NCBI GenBank assembly: GCA_024803745.1
Contig: JANJXV010000016.1
Location: forward strand, 40,157,001-40,221,000
Length of the DNA: 64,000 nt
Source of the DNA: Megascapheus bottae
Lineage: Eukaryota; Chordata; Mammalia; Rodentia; Geomyidae
Direction: 5' to 3'
Below, piece after piece: positions 24,889 to 36,396 of the stretch. How positions within the stretch are numbered: position 1 is the stretch's first letter; each line of letters starts with the position of its first letter. The position numbers and the translations under genes are program-made. The notes under the pieces were generated by a model. It was given only the letters and a program-made list of their open reading frames with translations, searched no databases and was not told where the DNA came from.

Positions 24889-25077
24889 TTTTTTTTCCAG
24901 TCCTAGGTTTGAGCTCAAGGCCTGAACACTGTCCTTGGGCTTTCTCAAGGCTAGAGCTCTACCACTTGCGCCACAACACCACTTCCAGCTTTTTTTTCGA
25001 TATATGTGGTATCGAGGAATCGAACCCAGTCTTCCATGCTAGGCAAGCCCTCTACCACTAGGCCAAACTCCCAACCC
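24889..25077 (-). mobile_element. IDL-Geo-type SINE, antisense
   Basis: T run 24889-24896 marks the tail. The right arm and linker follow, then the left arm with a near-intact B box (complement GGTTCGATTCC at about 25018-25028) and A box (complement TTGGCCTAGTGG). No clean TSD was found. Confidence 0.87.
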
Positions 25078-25835
25078 TTTAATATTTTTTAACTGAAGAT
25101 TAAATCCCCTAGTGAGGGATAAAATTAATCTAATGGATCTCAATTAAGATGATTTTTTAAAGTAAGTGAAACAAAGTTAAATAAAATAGAAAATGATATA
25201 GAATAGCATAATACTGTTTTATGATAATTTTATGAGTGAGGATTTGTGAGAGGAATAGCAGAATGTCAGTCTCGCATGTATGAGACGCCAAATTCAAACT
25301 TCAGCACTATAAAGAAATATTCCTTATCTTCTGTCCCCTGACTCCCCACTCCATCCCTGTCATCTTTCTCCTTTGTGACTGCGTGTATCTTTGTCTAAGG
25401 GTATGTGAAAGAGAAACAAAATGGACAAATGGAAAAATGAATGGATAAGCAAATAAATGCCTACAAGCTTCTTGATTAGATTGAATGTAGAATTTAGAGC
25501 AAGTTGAGTCATCTGAATTCTGAGGCCCTCTTGAATAATAACTTACTGCAAATTGTCAACTCTTCAGCACTGATCTAAAGGATATTATTGGCAAATGGAG
25601 AAAGGAACGCTGTGCTTCCTGATACTGTGGACTGCTGACTGACCTCGCTGGGTTCTGTATGGTTTAGGCACATTACCACACAACCATGACTCACCAACGT
25701 ACCTTTCACAGTCTGGTGCCTTCTGTAACATTAGAAGCCTCTACATAAACAAATTGAACAAGTCTCTGACAACCAATCTTGAAATTCTTGTAAAAGCAGA
25801 CGTCTAATGTTGTCACTGCCTGAACTACAGAATAG
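25078..25835. other. Unique DNA with an ID-like trace
   Basis: At 25243-25312 a degenerate ID-like monomer may lie on the plus strand: GGATTTGTGA, then GTCTCGCATGTATGAGACGC and TTCAAACTTCAGCACTATAAA. Otherwise nothing is recognised. Confidence 0.4.
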
Positions 25836-25844
25836 AAATGTGGA

Positions 25845-26093
25845 GTGTCCCTTGGTTATCTCATATTGTTACAATATTTCACCTTCTTATCTGATATATT
25901 TTATATGTGCTTAATTGGTTATTTGAAATTGGATAGGGAAGAGGGGAAAATCAAGATGAGCGGGGAGGGGGGAGGGAAATGGGAACCATGTCATGAGAAA
26001 GGGTATCAATGTTTGTGAAGTTATGCACCTTTTATCTGGTGAATATAATGTAACCCTTCTATTAATTACAATAAAAAAAGAAAAAAAATTTAA
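25845..26093 (+). mobile_element. LINE-1 3' UTR, 5'-truncated, with TSD
   Basis: It begins inside the 3' UTR (GTGTCCCTTGGTTATCTCAT), carries the G-rich purine tract and the terminal block, and ends AATTACAATAAAAAAAG plus an A-rich tail. A 9-bp TSD (AAATGTGGA) flanks it at 25836-25844 and 26094-26102. No coding sequence. Confidence 0.92.
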
Positions 26094-26102
26094 AAATGTG
26101 GA

Positions 26103-27688
26103 ACGTCTCTCATTCAATTCCAGAGCATCTAGCCCTTTTGCTTTTCATCTAAATGATATACATTTAAATTTGTTATCATTTTCCTGTAGTTCATTCATAT
26201 TTTTATTGACCTTCAGTAGTTGAATCAGAGTTTCAATCTGACTTATCACTTTATGGGTTCAATGCATCAAGACCCATGTCAACTCTCCTTTCTTAAACGA
26301 ACCCCTTAGATGGAAAAAATACTTGTCACTGGGGAAGGATTGAAGAAAACTTTGCATAGAACTCTGTTTTTCTGGCTTAATCCCTATTTTCACCTTTCCA
26401 CATAACTCAGCTTCTAATGCTAAACTGTGCCACAATTATATTTTGATGCTTTTTTTTCTTGTAGAAGACTGGCTTTCATTTCTATTCTTCCAATGCTTCT
26501 TTTAAGAATGCTCAGTGAAGCACTTTTACATTAATTTCTGAAATATTATTGAAACTTTTCATTTCTCCATGTCTTTTTTTATACTTTTTGATCTTGCTCA
26601 ATTCACAGTTAAATGTGTTTTCCTTGTATTTACATTGTGGATGATTAGTTTTATTCAGTTTTGTTTGGTTTCTGCAATTTTGTTATGTACAGTATCTGGA
26701 TCCAGCAACTCTGTGTAATCCTGTATTGCTTTAATTAACTAGAAAAGTCTATTAAGTTAGAAGAGAAGTAGGGATGTCACTTTGCCGGCTTCAACTTCTC
26801 ACAAGAGAAAAAGGACTGTAGCCTTGAGCAGTGATAGTTGAGCATACCTGAGAAACAGCATTATGGTAGTTTTTAATGAACAGAAACTTTGAATGGTGTA
26901 CGGAATTTCAATTAAGTCTGTTAATTATTTTTAAAGAATAGAAAATGAAAGGTTATATCACATTACCTTGTAGTGGGATTGTTATCAGTTTGCCAAGCTA
27001 AGCAGAATCAAATCTGTTCATTAATTTCTTGGGAAGTGACCAAAAAATGTTCCGTGTGAAGTGCACAATGTAACAGATTCAGATTGTTTTTTCTGCTGAG
27101 TCAGTTTTCACCTTTCAGTGAAGGATTTTCCTACAATTATCTCTGAAAGGAAACTTTATTTTGGCTGAAGAATAGCATGTTTCCCCAATACTTTTTAAAG
27201 GTGGTTTAATACAATGCTAATTAACCTGGTTAAATTCCATCAGCATATCAAACTGACATATTACACAAACTTAGAGTTCACAAAAATCTTATAGAACAGC
27301 AAAATCTAAAGTAAAGAGGTTTTTGTTTTTTGTATCAGAATGTTTTTTACATACTGGAAACCTTGATTAAGCATATCAAGATAGTTGGAATGTGAACTCT
27401 CTAAGTTGGTCTACTGGTTTCCATATTGTCTTGAAAAGGGAAATACCAGGATCAGGAAGATGTGCTGTTTATTCCTATAAATCCTTCTACACAGGGAGGA
27501 GAGGATGTGGAGTGGAAATTAGCCAATGTCAAGTTTACCAGAGGAGCATAAACAATAGACATGGAAGGGGTGGTACTGCCCACCACAGAATTGAGCTCAT
27601 TATCTGATTTGTGAAATAGTATCCTCTCTTTACAACACCTCAACAATAACAATCAAATTATATTTTATTTTAAAAAATCATAAAGTCA
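26103..27688. other. Unique DNA with a possible conserved noncoding segment
   Basis: No repeat is recognised. The part at about 26960-27260 holds a cluster of well-formed transcription-factor-like sites, including TGCTGAGTCAG (MARE/AP-1 type, 27095-27105) and GCTAATTAACCTGG (homeodomain type, about 27215). No gene or exon is seen. Confidence 0.4.
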
Positions 27689-27890
27689 TGTTGGAGGGAT
27701 TCGCAGCTGTAATTCTAGCTACTCACAAGGCTGAGGTCCAAGGAATGAATTCGAAGCCAGCCCAGGCAAGAAAATCTCTCAGACTCTTTTCTTCAATAAA
27801 CTATTCAGAAAAAGCCAAGAATGGTGCTGTGGCCCAAGTGGTAGAACTGTGAGCCAAAGATGCCCCAAGACAGTGCCCAGGCCCCAGGCC
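27689..27890 (+). mobile_element. B1-based dimeric SINE
   Basis: Left arm: TGTAATTCTAGCTACTCA, then GGCTGAGGTCC and GAAGCCAGCCCAGGC. Right arm: GTGCTGTGGCCCAAGTGG, ending in CAGTGCCCAGGCCCC. The 3' end is degenerate (CCAGGCCAGGCC) and lacks a tail. Confidence 0.78.
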
Positions 27891-30800
27891 AGGCCATCAT
27901 AGCTCTTTCTTCCCACTCAATGCTCCTCTGGAGGCTACATGCTTCCCTTTACCCACGGAGGAGAGAAAGGTCTTGATCTACCCACAAATGAAAACCTCAT
28001 ATTCATTGTGCTGAACTGCAGTGACTTATCTGCTAGAACCATCTAGCAAACAAAGGAAGCAAACGTGTGATTTAACTTTATGAAAATTTAGATGAAATCT
28101 TGGACTATAATCATCAGCATAAAAAAGTAAGCTCCATAAGACTTCCTGATAAAAGTACAATGGTAAATTCACTTGATACTGTATCATAATTCATGGAAAA
28201 ATCAAGATCTCCATCTCGCATCACATGTAGGTGCTTTTGTCTGTGTTTGGGGGCCGAAAAGAACTAAATGAACCAGGTGGATTGGGTGGAAGATGCCAAT
28301 CCATAACAGGCATCCCGGTTACAAAAGAGGTTATTCAAGAGGAAAGCCCGGGCAGTGATGGATGCATCACCAGTGGCTTGTGGCTGAGCACTGCCGCTGT
28401 ATCGCCGCCTCACAGATGGTTGACTAGGTCCTACAGCACGCATCACACATTTCCAGAGCCAAAGCTAGGCTCTGCCTCCTTCCACTCATCCACATAATGT
28501 ACGACTGGAGCTCATATACCATCGTGTGTCCAATGACTGAGGCTGATTTTGCCCCACTTGAAAAGGTGTTCTCCAGTGGTCCAGTACAGACCTTTGACCT
28601 ACAAACCTAAAGATATTTAGTATCTGAATTGTTAGAGAAAATGTGCTTATCCAGCTTTAGGTCATTCAGATCCTCAAGAGCTCAGACAGATCTATGAGTC
28701 CATTTTTCTTTTTTTCTGAAGAGCAACTCTTAAGCATCTATGCCTGGCATTAAATCACACCTGGAATTATCAAAGCAAGTATTTAGAAATGCTTATTCTC
28801 TGTAACATCTGGTGAGGTCTAGCAGCAACAATACAACTGAATTACAGCCCGATTATGGCGTCAGCTTTCCTGTCTGCACACCGCGCACTAACAAGTGGGT
28901 ACATTCAACTCCCTGACCATTCTCCGAAAAGAAGAATCTAAGCGACAGTGCACTTGACACTTTCACTGGACGGTTATTAAACTTAAGGGTTTTACGTGTT
29001 TAAGCTATCTGGATTTCTAAATTTGCATGAATTGATTCAGAACTTATGATTTCAATGAGTGATTTATTTCCTTATTATGTATTAGTATGTTATACTGTGT
29101 GGGTTCCATGCATATTATATAATTTCATCATAGCCATCCTTTCTGTTTCTCTTTCTTACCACTGCATGCAGACCCTTTAGTCTTTCTTGGAGTTTTATCA
29201 ATGAATTTCCTTATGGTCTTTTCATATATGAATACAGTATACTTTTCCTGGTATGAATGTTCAGAAGAACTTTGGGGAAATCTAAGTAAAGAATGTGAGC
29301 ATTAAGCTCAAAAGGTTATTTTAAATAATACTTCTTACCATTAATTAAAAATGGCTTCATAAATATGGAAAAGATAGGTACACAGCAAAAAAGAAAGGAG
29401 GCAATTAAATCAGTAATATGAACATTTGGATCCATAGTTTAAACGCCATCAGGATAGTTGTAGGTAGAAGAATACCAAGTCATTAAAGAAAACAATGTCA
29501 GCTTTCAAGATTTGACCAGGTAAATTAAAAACAAGGGTGCTTACCCTTTTTATGGAACTATATTTATTCTTAGCAGTCTGACTTTCATTGTCCCATCTTT
29601 AATGTTTGCTTCAATAAAAGTTAGAATTGATCCATGAAAGCTAGAAATCTCATGTTATCTGAAGTGTCCAACTCTTTAATTCCATGCAGATCACCTATCC
29701 TTAAACCTGTCCATCATGCATCTGTCCCAGCTTCACTTTTGCACAGTATCTGGTCTTTTCACTGTGGTACATGCCTACACTCACATTTTTGATGACTAGC
29801 AGATAATCCTGCAGCTAGTCTGTACGTTTGACTCACCATACCATTCTCAGTTAAACGGTCACCATCAAATAACATCAAACACTTGCCTTCAGACATTTTA
29901 GAAGTGCCTTTCTTTTGTAATAGCAAATCCAAAACCAGTCTAATGCTGCCTGAGAAATTCTTCCTGGGACAACAATACTTCCAGATTCCAGGCCCATCCC
30001 TTGCCACCCCCAATATTTATTTGCTTGCTTGTTTATTTATTTATTTAAGTAGTTGTCCAGAGGAGTTGCCATTTAGCAAAGCAGGTAGTGAATATAAAGT
30101 ATCAATGCCCCCCTTTCAACATTCTCACCCATCCCTTCTGTATAAATTAGACTCTTGACTGCATTCTCCTCTCCATTCCTCTATCCCTTCCCCTTTGATC
30201 CCACCCCACCCCAACCTTTTCAAGTACCTGCTTCCTGGTGATTTTATTTTTATTTTGCTGAGCTTTGACCTTTCCTCTCTGAGGAACTACATTATTTGAG
30301 ATCTCCCTTGAATCTACCATGTAATACACTTGTGTCCACATGAACCCACCCAGTATATTTACCTGTAAGTATATACGGTAAACATATCAGGGGAAATGTG
30401 CATCTTTTGTCTATCTGGTCCCAACTTACTCTACTCTACAAAGTTTTTTCCACGTTTAATACCACTCTATGAATAACAGTTTATCCTTGTAAAACTACCA
30501 AAGCTATTTGTTCTCATTGCCTCTGTGTGCTCAAGTCTCTTGATAAAAGTACACGAGTTATCTGAATCATTCTATTTCTTATTTAAATCTTGCATAAATA
30601 TCATCAACTTTTGGAAATTATTTCTTGAATACATTATCCAAACTCTTTCCTCTGTACCTTGAATCTCCGATTGCTGGATTTCTATGGAGGACTTTCTGTC
30701 CTTCCCCTTTTCTCTGCTTAGTACATAAGTCACGGACACAGCTGGCAAAGATTGTTGACTGCTTCAAGGAAGAAAACAATTAGAAGAGTATTGATTGAAC

Positions 30801-31257
30801 AATTTCTGTCAGTCTAGCAAGAAATGAATGTTTCATAAATATTTCATTTAATCTTCCAAGAAACTTCATAAAATAAATTCTAAATGATACAGAGATGCTC
30901 AGGAGAAAAAATGGACAAAGCAGGTTTTTTTTTTATCAGTATCACAGTTGAAGAAATGAAGATTTAAAAATTCAAAACCAGGTTTATCTAAATCCAGATA
31001 ATACATTCCTAAATAGGGCTTTATAGCAAATTGTCTTCTAGTAAGAACATTGAATCTCTGTTTTATATCTCATGAATAGAAAATATATTATATATGTATA
31101 ACCATACACAACTAGTCTCTTTTTCATTTAGGAACAGAGCAATCGAATTTTCTTGTGCAGCTTTAATGTACTGGTTGGCAGTTCTCAATATCCTCACACT
31201 TCTCTCTCCTGTGATTATTCCCTAATAACCTAAATCAGAGGAAACAAAATTGAAAAT
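27891..31257. other. Long unique stretch
   Basis: No gene is recognised. A CpG-bearing segment at 28200-28500 carries an 88-codon open frame on the plus strand with no known motif. The segment 30010-30200 resembles the unclassified repeat at 3350-3560 (AAGTAGTTGTCCAGAGG, then a pyrimidine-rich part). A weak MIR-like trace may lie at 30790-30960. Confidence 0.42.
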
Positions 31258-31274
31258 AAAATATGTGTGCCACT

Positions 31275-31975
31275 CATTTACCCAGCCACCTAGAAACAAG
31301 GACATACTAAACCTACTAGCACAACAATGTTCATTGCAGCACTATTCACCATAGCAAAGATATGGAACCAACCTAGATGTCTCTCAGTTGATGAGTGGAT
31401 CAACAAGTTGTGGTATTTGTACACAATGGAATTCTATGCTGCTGTCAGAAAGAATGACATCGCCCCATTTGTTAGGAAATGGAAAGACTTAGAAAAAATC
31501 ATATTAAGTGAAATAAGCCAGACTCAAAGGAACTTAGGCTCAATGGTTTCCCTCATTTGTCATAATCAGTAGAAAACTTGGGCTCTACTAGCAGAGATTT
31601 GTAATAGAGCAAAATCTTGATACATAAGGACATATAATGTGAAGCTAATTGAAAGGACCTCCAGGATAGTGAAACAAAAGCCATATAATGAATGATTGTT
31701 GTCCTTAATGTACTATGTTGTCTCTCATCTCCTTTGCTTTCCCTTGGTTATCTCATATTGGTATAGTATCTCACTTTGTTATCTGATATATTGAATTTAT
31801 TTCTATTTGGATATTTGAAATTTGATAGGGAAGGGGGGAAAACCAAGACGGGTGGGGGGTGTGGGGGGGGGAGGGAAATGGGTACCAAGACATGTGAAAG
31901 GGTATCAATGTATGTGAATTAATGCACCTTCTATCTGGCAAATATCATGTAACCCTTTTACTAATTACAATAAAA
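31275..31975 (+). mobile_element. LINE-1 3' portion with intact ORF2 C-terminus and TSD
   Basis: It starts within the last part of ORF2 and keeps an open frame to the natural stop near 31572: MFIAALFTIAK, WNQPRCLS, MEFYAAVRK, then the terminal SEISQTQRN region. The 3' UTR follows with the purine tract and terminal block. A perfect 17-bp TSD (AAAATATGTGTGCCACT) lies at 31258-31274 and 31976-31992. It is truncated and cannot move itself. Confidence 0.95.
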
Positions 31976-32189
31976 AAAATATGTGTGCCACTGTAAAGTA
32001 CTAGGTTGATAAGATATCAGCAACCTTGCAAAGGTCTTGACCTGAAGTGAAAAATTGCAGAAATGACTGAAAAAATGATGCACAAAATAGTAGATAACAT
32101 GTTTGCCATTGGTGTTTAGGGTTCATAGGCAGACACAGAGTCAATCAAGAATGTAATTTTCTCTATATCTTACACTTGCTGATCCCCAA

Positions 32190-32285
32190 GAAGCTGTGAC
32201 TCATTCCTATAAATGCTAGCTACTCACCAAACTGAGATCGAGATCTCAATTTAAGACCAGTCCAGCACTCCCCACCCAAAAAAAT
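32190..32285 (+). mobile_element. B1-like monomer fragment
   Basis: AGCTGTGACTCATTCCTATA, then AATGCTAGCTACTCACC and CTGAGATCGAGATC match a mutated B1 left arm. No right arm is clear. Confidence 0.55.
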
Positions 32286-32410
32286 TCACAAGCTCCCCTT
32301 CTTGAACAGGAAACACTAAAGCAACAGAAGTGACAATAGATGTTATGTGATCCAGACACACATCAGGCAGGAAGTGAGACCCTATCACAAAAATAATCAG
32401 TAACATCCAA

Positions 32411-32489
32411 GGGCTGGTGGCATGGCTCAGAGGTACAGAACTTGTCTAGCCAATCCCCAGTGCTCTCATAAAAATAAAATAAATAAAAT
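32411..32489 (+). mobile_element. ID-type SINE monomer with internal deletion
   Basis: GGGCTGGTGGCATGGCTCAG, then AGGTACAGAACTTGTCTAGC and CCCCAGTGCTC match a classic ID element lacking part of the loop around the B box. The tail is AAAT-patterned. It differs from the IDL-Geo left arm, so a second ID lineage is present. Confidence 0.7.
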
Positions 32490-32506
32490 CCATACATAAA
32501 AAATTA

Positions 32507-32704
32507 GGGGGCCAGGAGTTTGGCCTAGTGGTAAGAGTGCCTGCCTAGCATGCACGAAGACCCAAGTTTGATTCCTTAGTACTACATACATAGAAAAAAG
32601 CTGGAAGTGGTGCTGTGGTTCAAGTGGTAGAGAACTAGCCTTGAAAAAGCCCAAGGACAGTGCTCAAGCCCTGAGTTCAAGTCCCTGAAATGGCAAAAAA
32701 AAAA
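32507..32704 (+). mobile_element. IDL-Geo-type SINE
   Basis: It has both arms: left arm with A box TGGCCTAGTGG and mutated B box GTTTGATTCC, right arm GCTGGAAGTGGTGCTGTGG to CTGAAATGGC, then poly(A). The flanks AAAATTAGG and AAAATAGG may be an imperfect TSD. Confidence 0.88.
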
Positions 32705-34259
32705 TAGGATTCAATGTAAAAGCTCAAGGAAAACAAGCAATAACCATGAGAAAGAAAAATATGGTCAAGTATAACCTTTGAATATCGTTTTGAATTCTTG
32801 CTCAATTCCTCAGTCTTCTTTACAGGACAACAATTATTTCACTCCAGTCACAGGAAGTATGAAAAGCATTAAGCTCTGACACTTCAGATATCCTCCAAGC
32901 CAGTACACTTACTATGTCAACTTTGTAACTGAGGGTATCTGGAAGTGGAAACGTGTTGATATTCCAAATCAAACATGTTAAAGTATTTTACTGAAATGAG
33001 AAGTAGAGCATATTCTGTGGGATATCATGTTGGCTGGGACCCACAACACAAGCAAATAATTATTATACTTACATTTTCACACATTTAATTGCAGTTTAAG
33101 ATTTATGGTACATTTAGCTAGCACATGGAATCTACATAAATAAAATTCAAATACTTGTTCTATTTTATTCTCTCTTGGTTGAAGAAAATATTTTCCTTAG
33201 TGATGGGTGAGGCTGAAAAAAACAGTTCGAAATTGTTAGGTGTTAAGTAATGAGTGAGATGGGGTTTTGCTGAAAGCCATGTGCCTAACAGACATTGTTT
33301 TTTCTCTTAAGCTCAGCGTGGACCCTGGAAAAATCATTTAAACGCTGTTACCAGGGCTTCACTGTAGTCAGTCCTTGAGAAAGGCACCCTGCCTATTAGT
33401 CAGGCCTGGAGGCTGATGATATGGGAGGAGGCAATTCCTCTGTACCCCAGGTCTCTGTGAGAAGTCAGTGCCAGGCTCCACCATTTACTCTAGTCCAAGG
33501 TAGCCACCAGCTCTCCAGACAAGGAGACCTGGCACTCAGTTCCAGCCAGGGTCTTCCTGGGACAGCCTAAAGCTCTACCTGCAGCTCCCTACCTGGTATT
33601 TTCATTTCTAACTATGTGCATGAGAGTCAGGAAACACTGTTTTCATGTCACTGGGTAGTATTTTCTCCCTCTTTCTCAAATATATTTTGAGTCTCATATC
33701 TCTAAATTATGAATCTTGGAGCATAGGGTTACAGACCCTTTGAAGACAAAGCACCTTGCTTCTTTCCTACCTTATCTCTGCATGCCAATAGAGACTGATG
33801 CTCACATCTGCAAGAACTCTCTCTGTTACCACGAGGTACAGAGCCCAGACAAAAATCAGGTCACCGTTAGCAAGATTCTTGACTTAGGCCTTAAGTCGTT
33901 CACAAAGGGATTAGGATACAAACACAAAGCAGAGACATTTTTTAGTCTACGTATCAATGTTTGTACAGTTTTCAAAGTTCCGGTGGAAGAAGTTGATCAT
34001 TCTGGAGAGCCTATAGCATGGAGCCACGGCTTCACTATAGATAAGTAGCCCAGTGGGTCAGAATCTCCATGGGAGAGTCTGTGGAAGAATCTCCGTGTAA
34101 GAAAACCTACACGTTATGCTCACTTATCATCTCATTGAAAAGTCAGCATTAAAAACAATCAGAGTGACTAACACATAATCTTTAGAAAAAGGGCTACTGA
34201 AACCACTCCCACTATTCTCATATAAAGCCACTGTGCCAGATTTTTAATATCATTAAACT
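32705..34259. other. Unique DNA
   Basis: The part at 33270-33600 is richer in G+C than its surroundings but shows no known repeat or exon. The 110-codon frame at 33716-34048 has no recognisable motif and no splice context, so it is left out as a gene. Confidence 0.42.
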
Positions 34260-34445
34260 TGAACAAACTCCACTAGCTTTCATTTTTCTCTTTTGCAAGA
34301 TGATACTGGTAATTACACTTAAATTATACAGTTTTTGATAAGATTAGGTGAAACAATTAATGTAAAGTGCTTAACTCCGGGCTTAGCTTATAGAAAAGGC
34401 TCTGTAATGCCATCAGAATTAATAGCATTACTGCTATTATTGTTA
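34260..34445 (+). mobile_element. MIR SINE fragment
   Basis: The segment keeps MIR order: a region like the central core (TCATTTTTCTCTTTTGCAAG), ATGATACTGGTAATTAC, GATTAGGTGAAACAATTAAT, GTAAAGTGCTTAACTCCGGG, and a final TTACTGCTATTATTGTTA. MIR is an ancient mammalian SINE, so this is old sequence fixed in the lineage. Confidence 0.65.
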
Positions 34446-34851
34446 ATACACCAAACTGGCTGCCGATAAGGAGAGCACAAAAGAAAGCATTTTAATGAGA
34501 GTTCATTGGAATGAGCCAAGTTCCTGTAGATGATAATACATTTATAGCATAATCACATGGCCTGAAGGTAAGATGTCAGATAATTTAAACTCACTGCCCA
34601 GTGCAAACGGACTTGGGGTATAGTAAATACAGAACGGTATTCCTCAAACTTAGTTCCAAATTAATAAAATTGTAGGGATGATACTCTAATTTCTTGATGC
34701 TGACTTAAAATATTTGTGATCGGAAAACTTTGGCATTTAACACTATCATAGGAGATGTTTAACTGATGCTCTACTGAGGAATTATTTTCCAGAACAGAAT
34801 ACCTTGGACTTTTACCAAGTCAATGACTCCATGCATATAAGTTCACATATT

Positions 34852-35044
34852 GCCGGGAGTTTGGCCTAGTGGTTAAAGTGCTTGCCTAGCATGCATGAAG
34901 ACCCGGGTTCGATTCCTCGGTACCACATACATAGAAAAAAGCCGGAAGTGGTGCTAAGGCTCAAGTGGTAGAGCTCTAGCCTTGAGAAAGTCCAAGGACA
35001 GTGCTCAGGCCCTGAGCTCAAGCCCAGGACTGGCAAAAAAAAAA
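34852..35044 (+). mobile_element. IDL-Geo-type dimeric SINE, nearly intact
   Basis: Both promoter boxes are intact (TGGCCTAGTGG and GGTTCGATTCC). The right arm ends CCCAGGACTGGC plus poly(A). A perfect 15-bp TSD (ATAAGTTCACATATT) flanks it at 34837-34851 and 35045-35059. It is nearly identical to the copy at 3624-3815 and so one of the youngest here. Confidence 0.93.
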
Positions 35045-35059
35045 ATAAGTTCACATATT

Positions 35060-35408
35060 TCATGTCCAGCAGGTTTCTGTAGAAAAATTTATAACAGAGC
35101 ACATATCTTGGAAGCAAATATATATAGTCATTCATTTCAAGTATAAATATAAGCATATTTGTTGCTGTAGGTGTCCTGGAATACAGCAAAGTACTACCAG
35201 TCGCCTGAAGGATTTCATTTTCCTGCAGCTCTGGAGGTTCAGTGTTGGGAAGAAGATGCAGGCAGGATGGCTTTTACTGAGCACTCTCTACTCACCTTTC
35301 AGCAGTGGTCTCCATGTTGTCACATGATGTCTCCCGGTGTGTGACTTTTACCTTAATGGCCAGCAGTCTGGTTATATTGGGGCCCTGCTCCTATGGTATC
35401 CTGTAATG
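35060..35408. other. Unique DNA
   Basis: I see no gene, RNA or repeat here. Confidence 0.4.
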
Positions 35409-35420
35409 TTAATAGCTTTT

Positions 35421-35765
35421 TTCCATATATTTTTATTGTAATTTATAGAAAAGTTACATTTTATTCACCAGATAGAAGGTGCATTACTTCACAAACATTG
35501 ATACCCTTTCTCATGTCTTGGTCCCCATTTCCCTCCCCCCACCCCACCCCTCATCGTGTTTTCCCCCTTTCCCTATCCAACTTCAAATAACCACCATATG
35601 CATATATACAATATATCAGATTACAAGGCGAAATACTGTAACAACATGAGATAACCAAGGGACAGTAAAAGAGATGACAGATAACAGTACTTTAAAGACA
35701 ACAATCACTCATTATATGGCTTTTGTTTCTATATCTTGGAGGTCCTTTCATACTATATGGGGGTA
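35421..35765 (-). mobile_element. LINE-1 3' UTR, antisense, with TSD
   Basis: The complement of the LINE-1 terminal block lies at 35457-35480 and the C-rich complement of the purine tract at 35523-35573. It extends into the 3' UTR and is cut before ORF2. A 12-bp TSD (TTAATAGCTTTT) flanks it at 35409-35420 and 35766-35777. Confidence 0.93.
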
Positions 35766-35777
35766 TTAATAGCTTTT

Positions 35778-36276
35778 GAAAGGCCCTAACTTCAAAAACA
35801 ATCACACTAAAGGATTAGAAAATTATTGCAGGAAAGCAGATTACAATCCAAAACATGTAGATCATTAGGTCACTGAATTATAGTCTTCCTTTGAAATATA
35901 TTTCCACTTAGTCATTTACAGTGTGATAAGACACACAGGGTTTGTCAGATTGCTGTACATCTGCCTTCTGAGGACCAAACAGCACTGCGTGTTTTAGGGC
36001 CCTTGTGGCTGGAGTGAACCGTAGGACTGGTTTAACTGAGGGCGCGATCAGAGAAACCCTGATGTCACTGCTAACCCAGGAAGGACAATTCATTGCTTGC
36101 TGGCTTATCCCCCTCTGCAAAAATGTAGAAGGTGATAGCATAAGATCCTGCCTGTCACAATATGTGACAAAATGCCGGAACCGGCACAAGTGAATTCTGC
36201 TGTGGTAGCAAGGACATCAAAACCCTAAACTATCAGTGTCTAGAGTATGTGGCAGAGCAGGGCAGGTGTTGTTCTT
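35778..36276. other. Unique DNA
   Basis: Overlapping open frames of 62 codons (plus) and 93 codons (minus) occur across 35908-36193, with no family that I recognise. No splice signals or poly(A) context supports a gene. Confidence 0.4.
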
Positions 36277-36292
36277 AGAAATGGATAGACCA

Positions 36293-36383
36293 TGTCTACT
36301 GCCATTACCACCCTGAATGCGCCTGATCTCATCTGATCTGGAGGCTAAGCAGGGTCGGGCCTGGTTAGTACTTGGATGGGAGA
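36293..36383 (+). pseudogene. 5S rRNA retropseudogene, 3'-truncated, no poly(A)
   Basis: The segment starts GTCTACTGCCATTACCACCC and continues through CTAAGCAGGGTCGGGCCTGG to TTAGTACTTGGATGGGAGA, about the first 90 bases of 5S rRNA with a few changes (for example CTGCC for CGGCC, ATCTGATCTGGAGG). The last about 30 bases are missing. A perfect 16-bp repeat, AGAAATGGATAGACCA, flanks it at 36277-36292 and 36381-36396; its first three bases overlap the 5S end (GGGAGA). There is no poly(A). This fits a tailless retropseudogene made by LINE-1 machinery. It lacks the full internal promoter context and product, so it is not a working 5S gene. Confidence 0.93.
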
Positions 36384-36396
36384 AATGGATAGACCA

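Noticed and set aside
36293..36383. Functional 5S rRNA gene
   Set aside because: The 3' end of about 30 bases is missing, there are substitutions, and it is flanked by a TSD.
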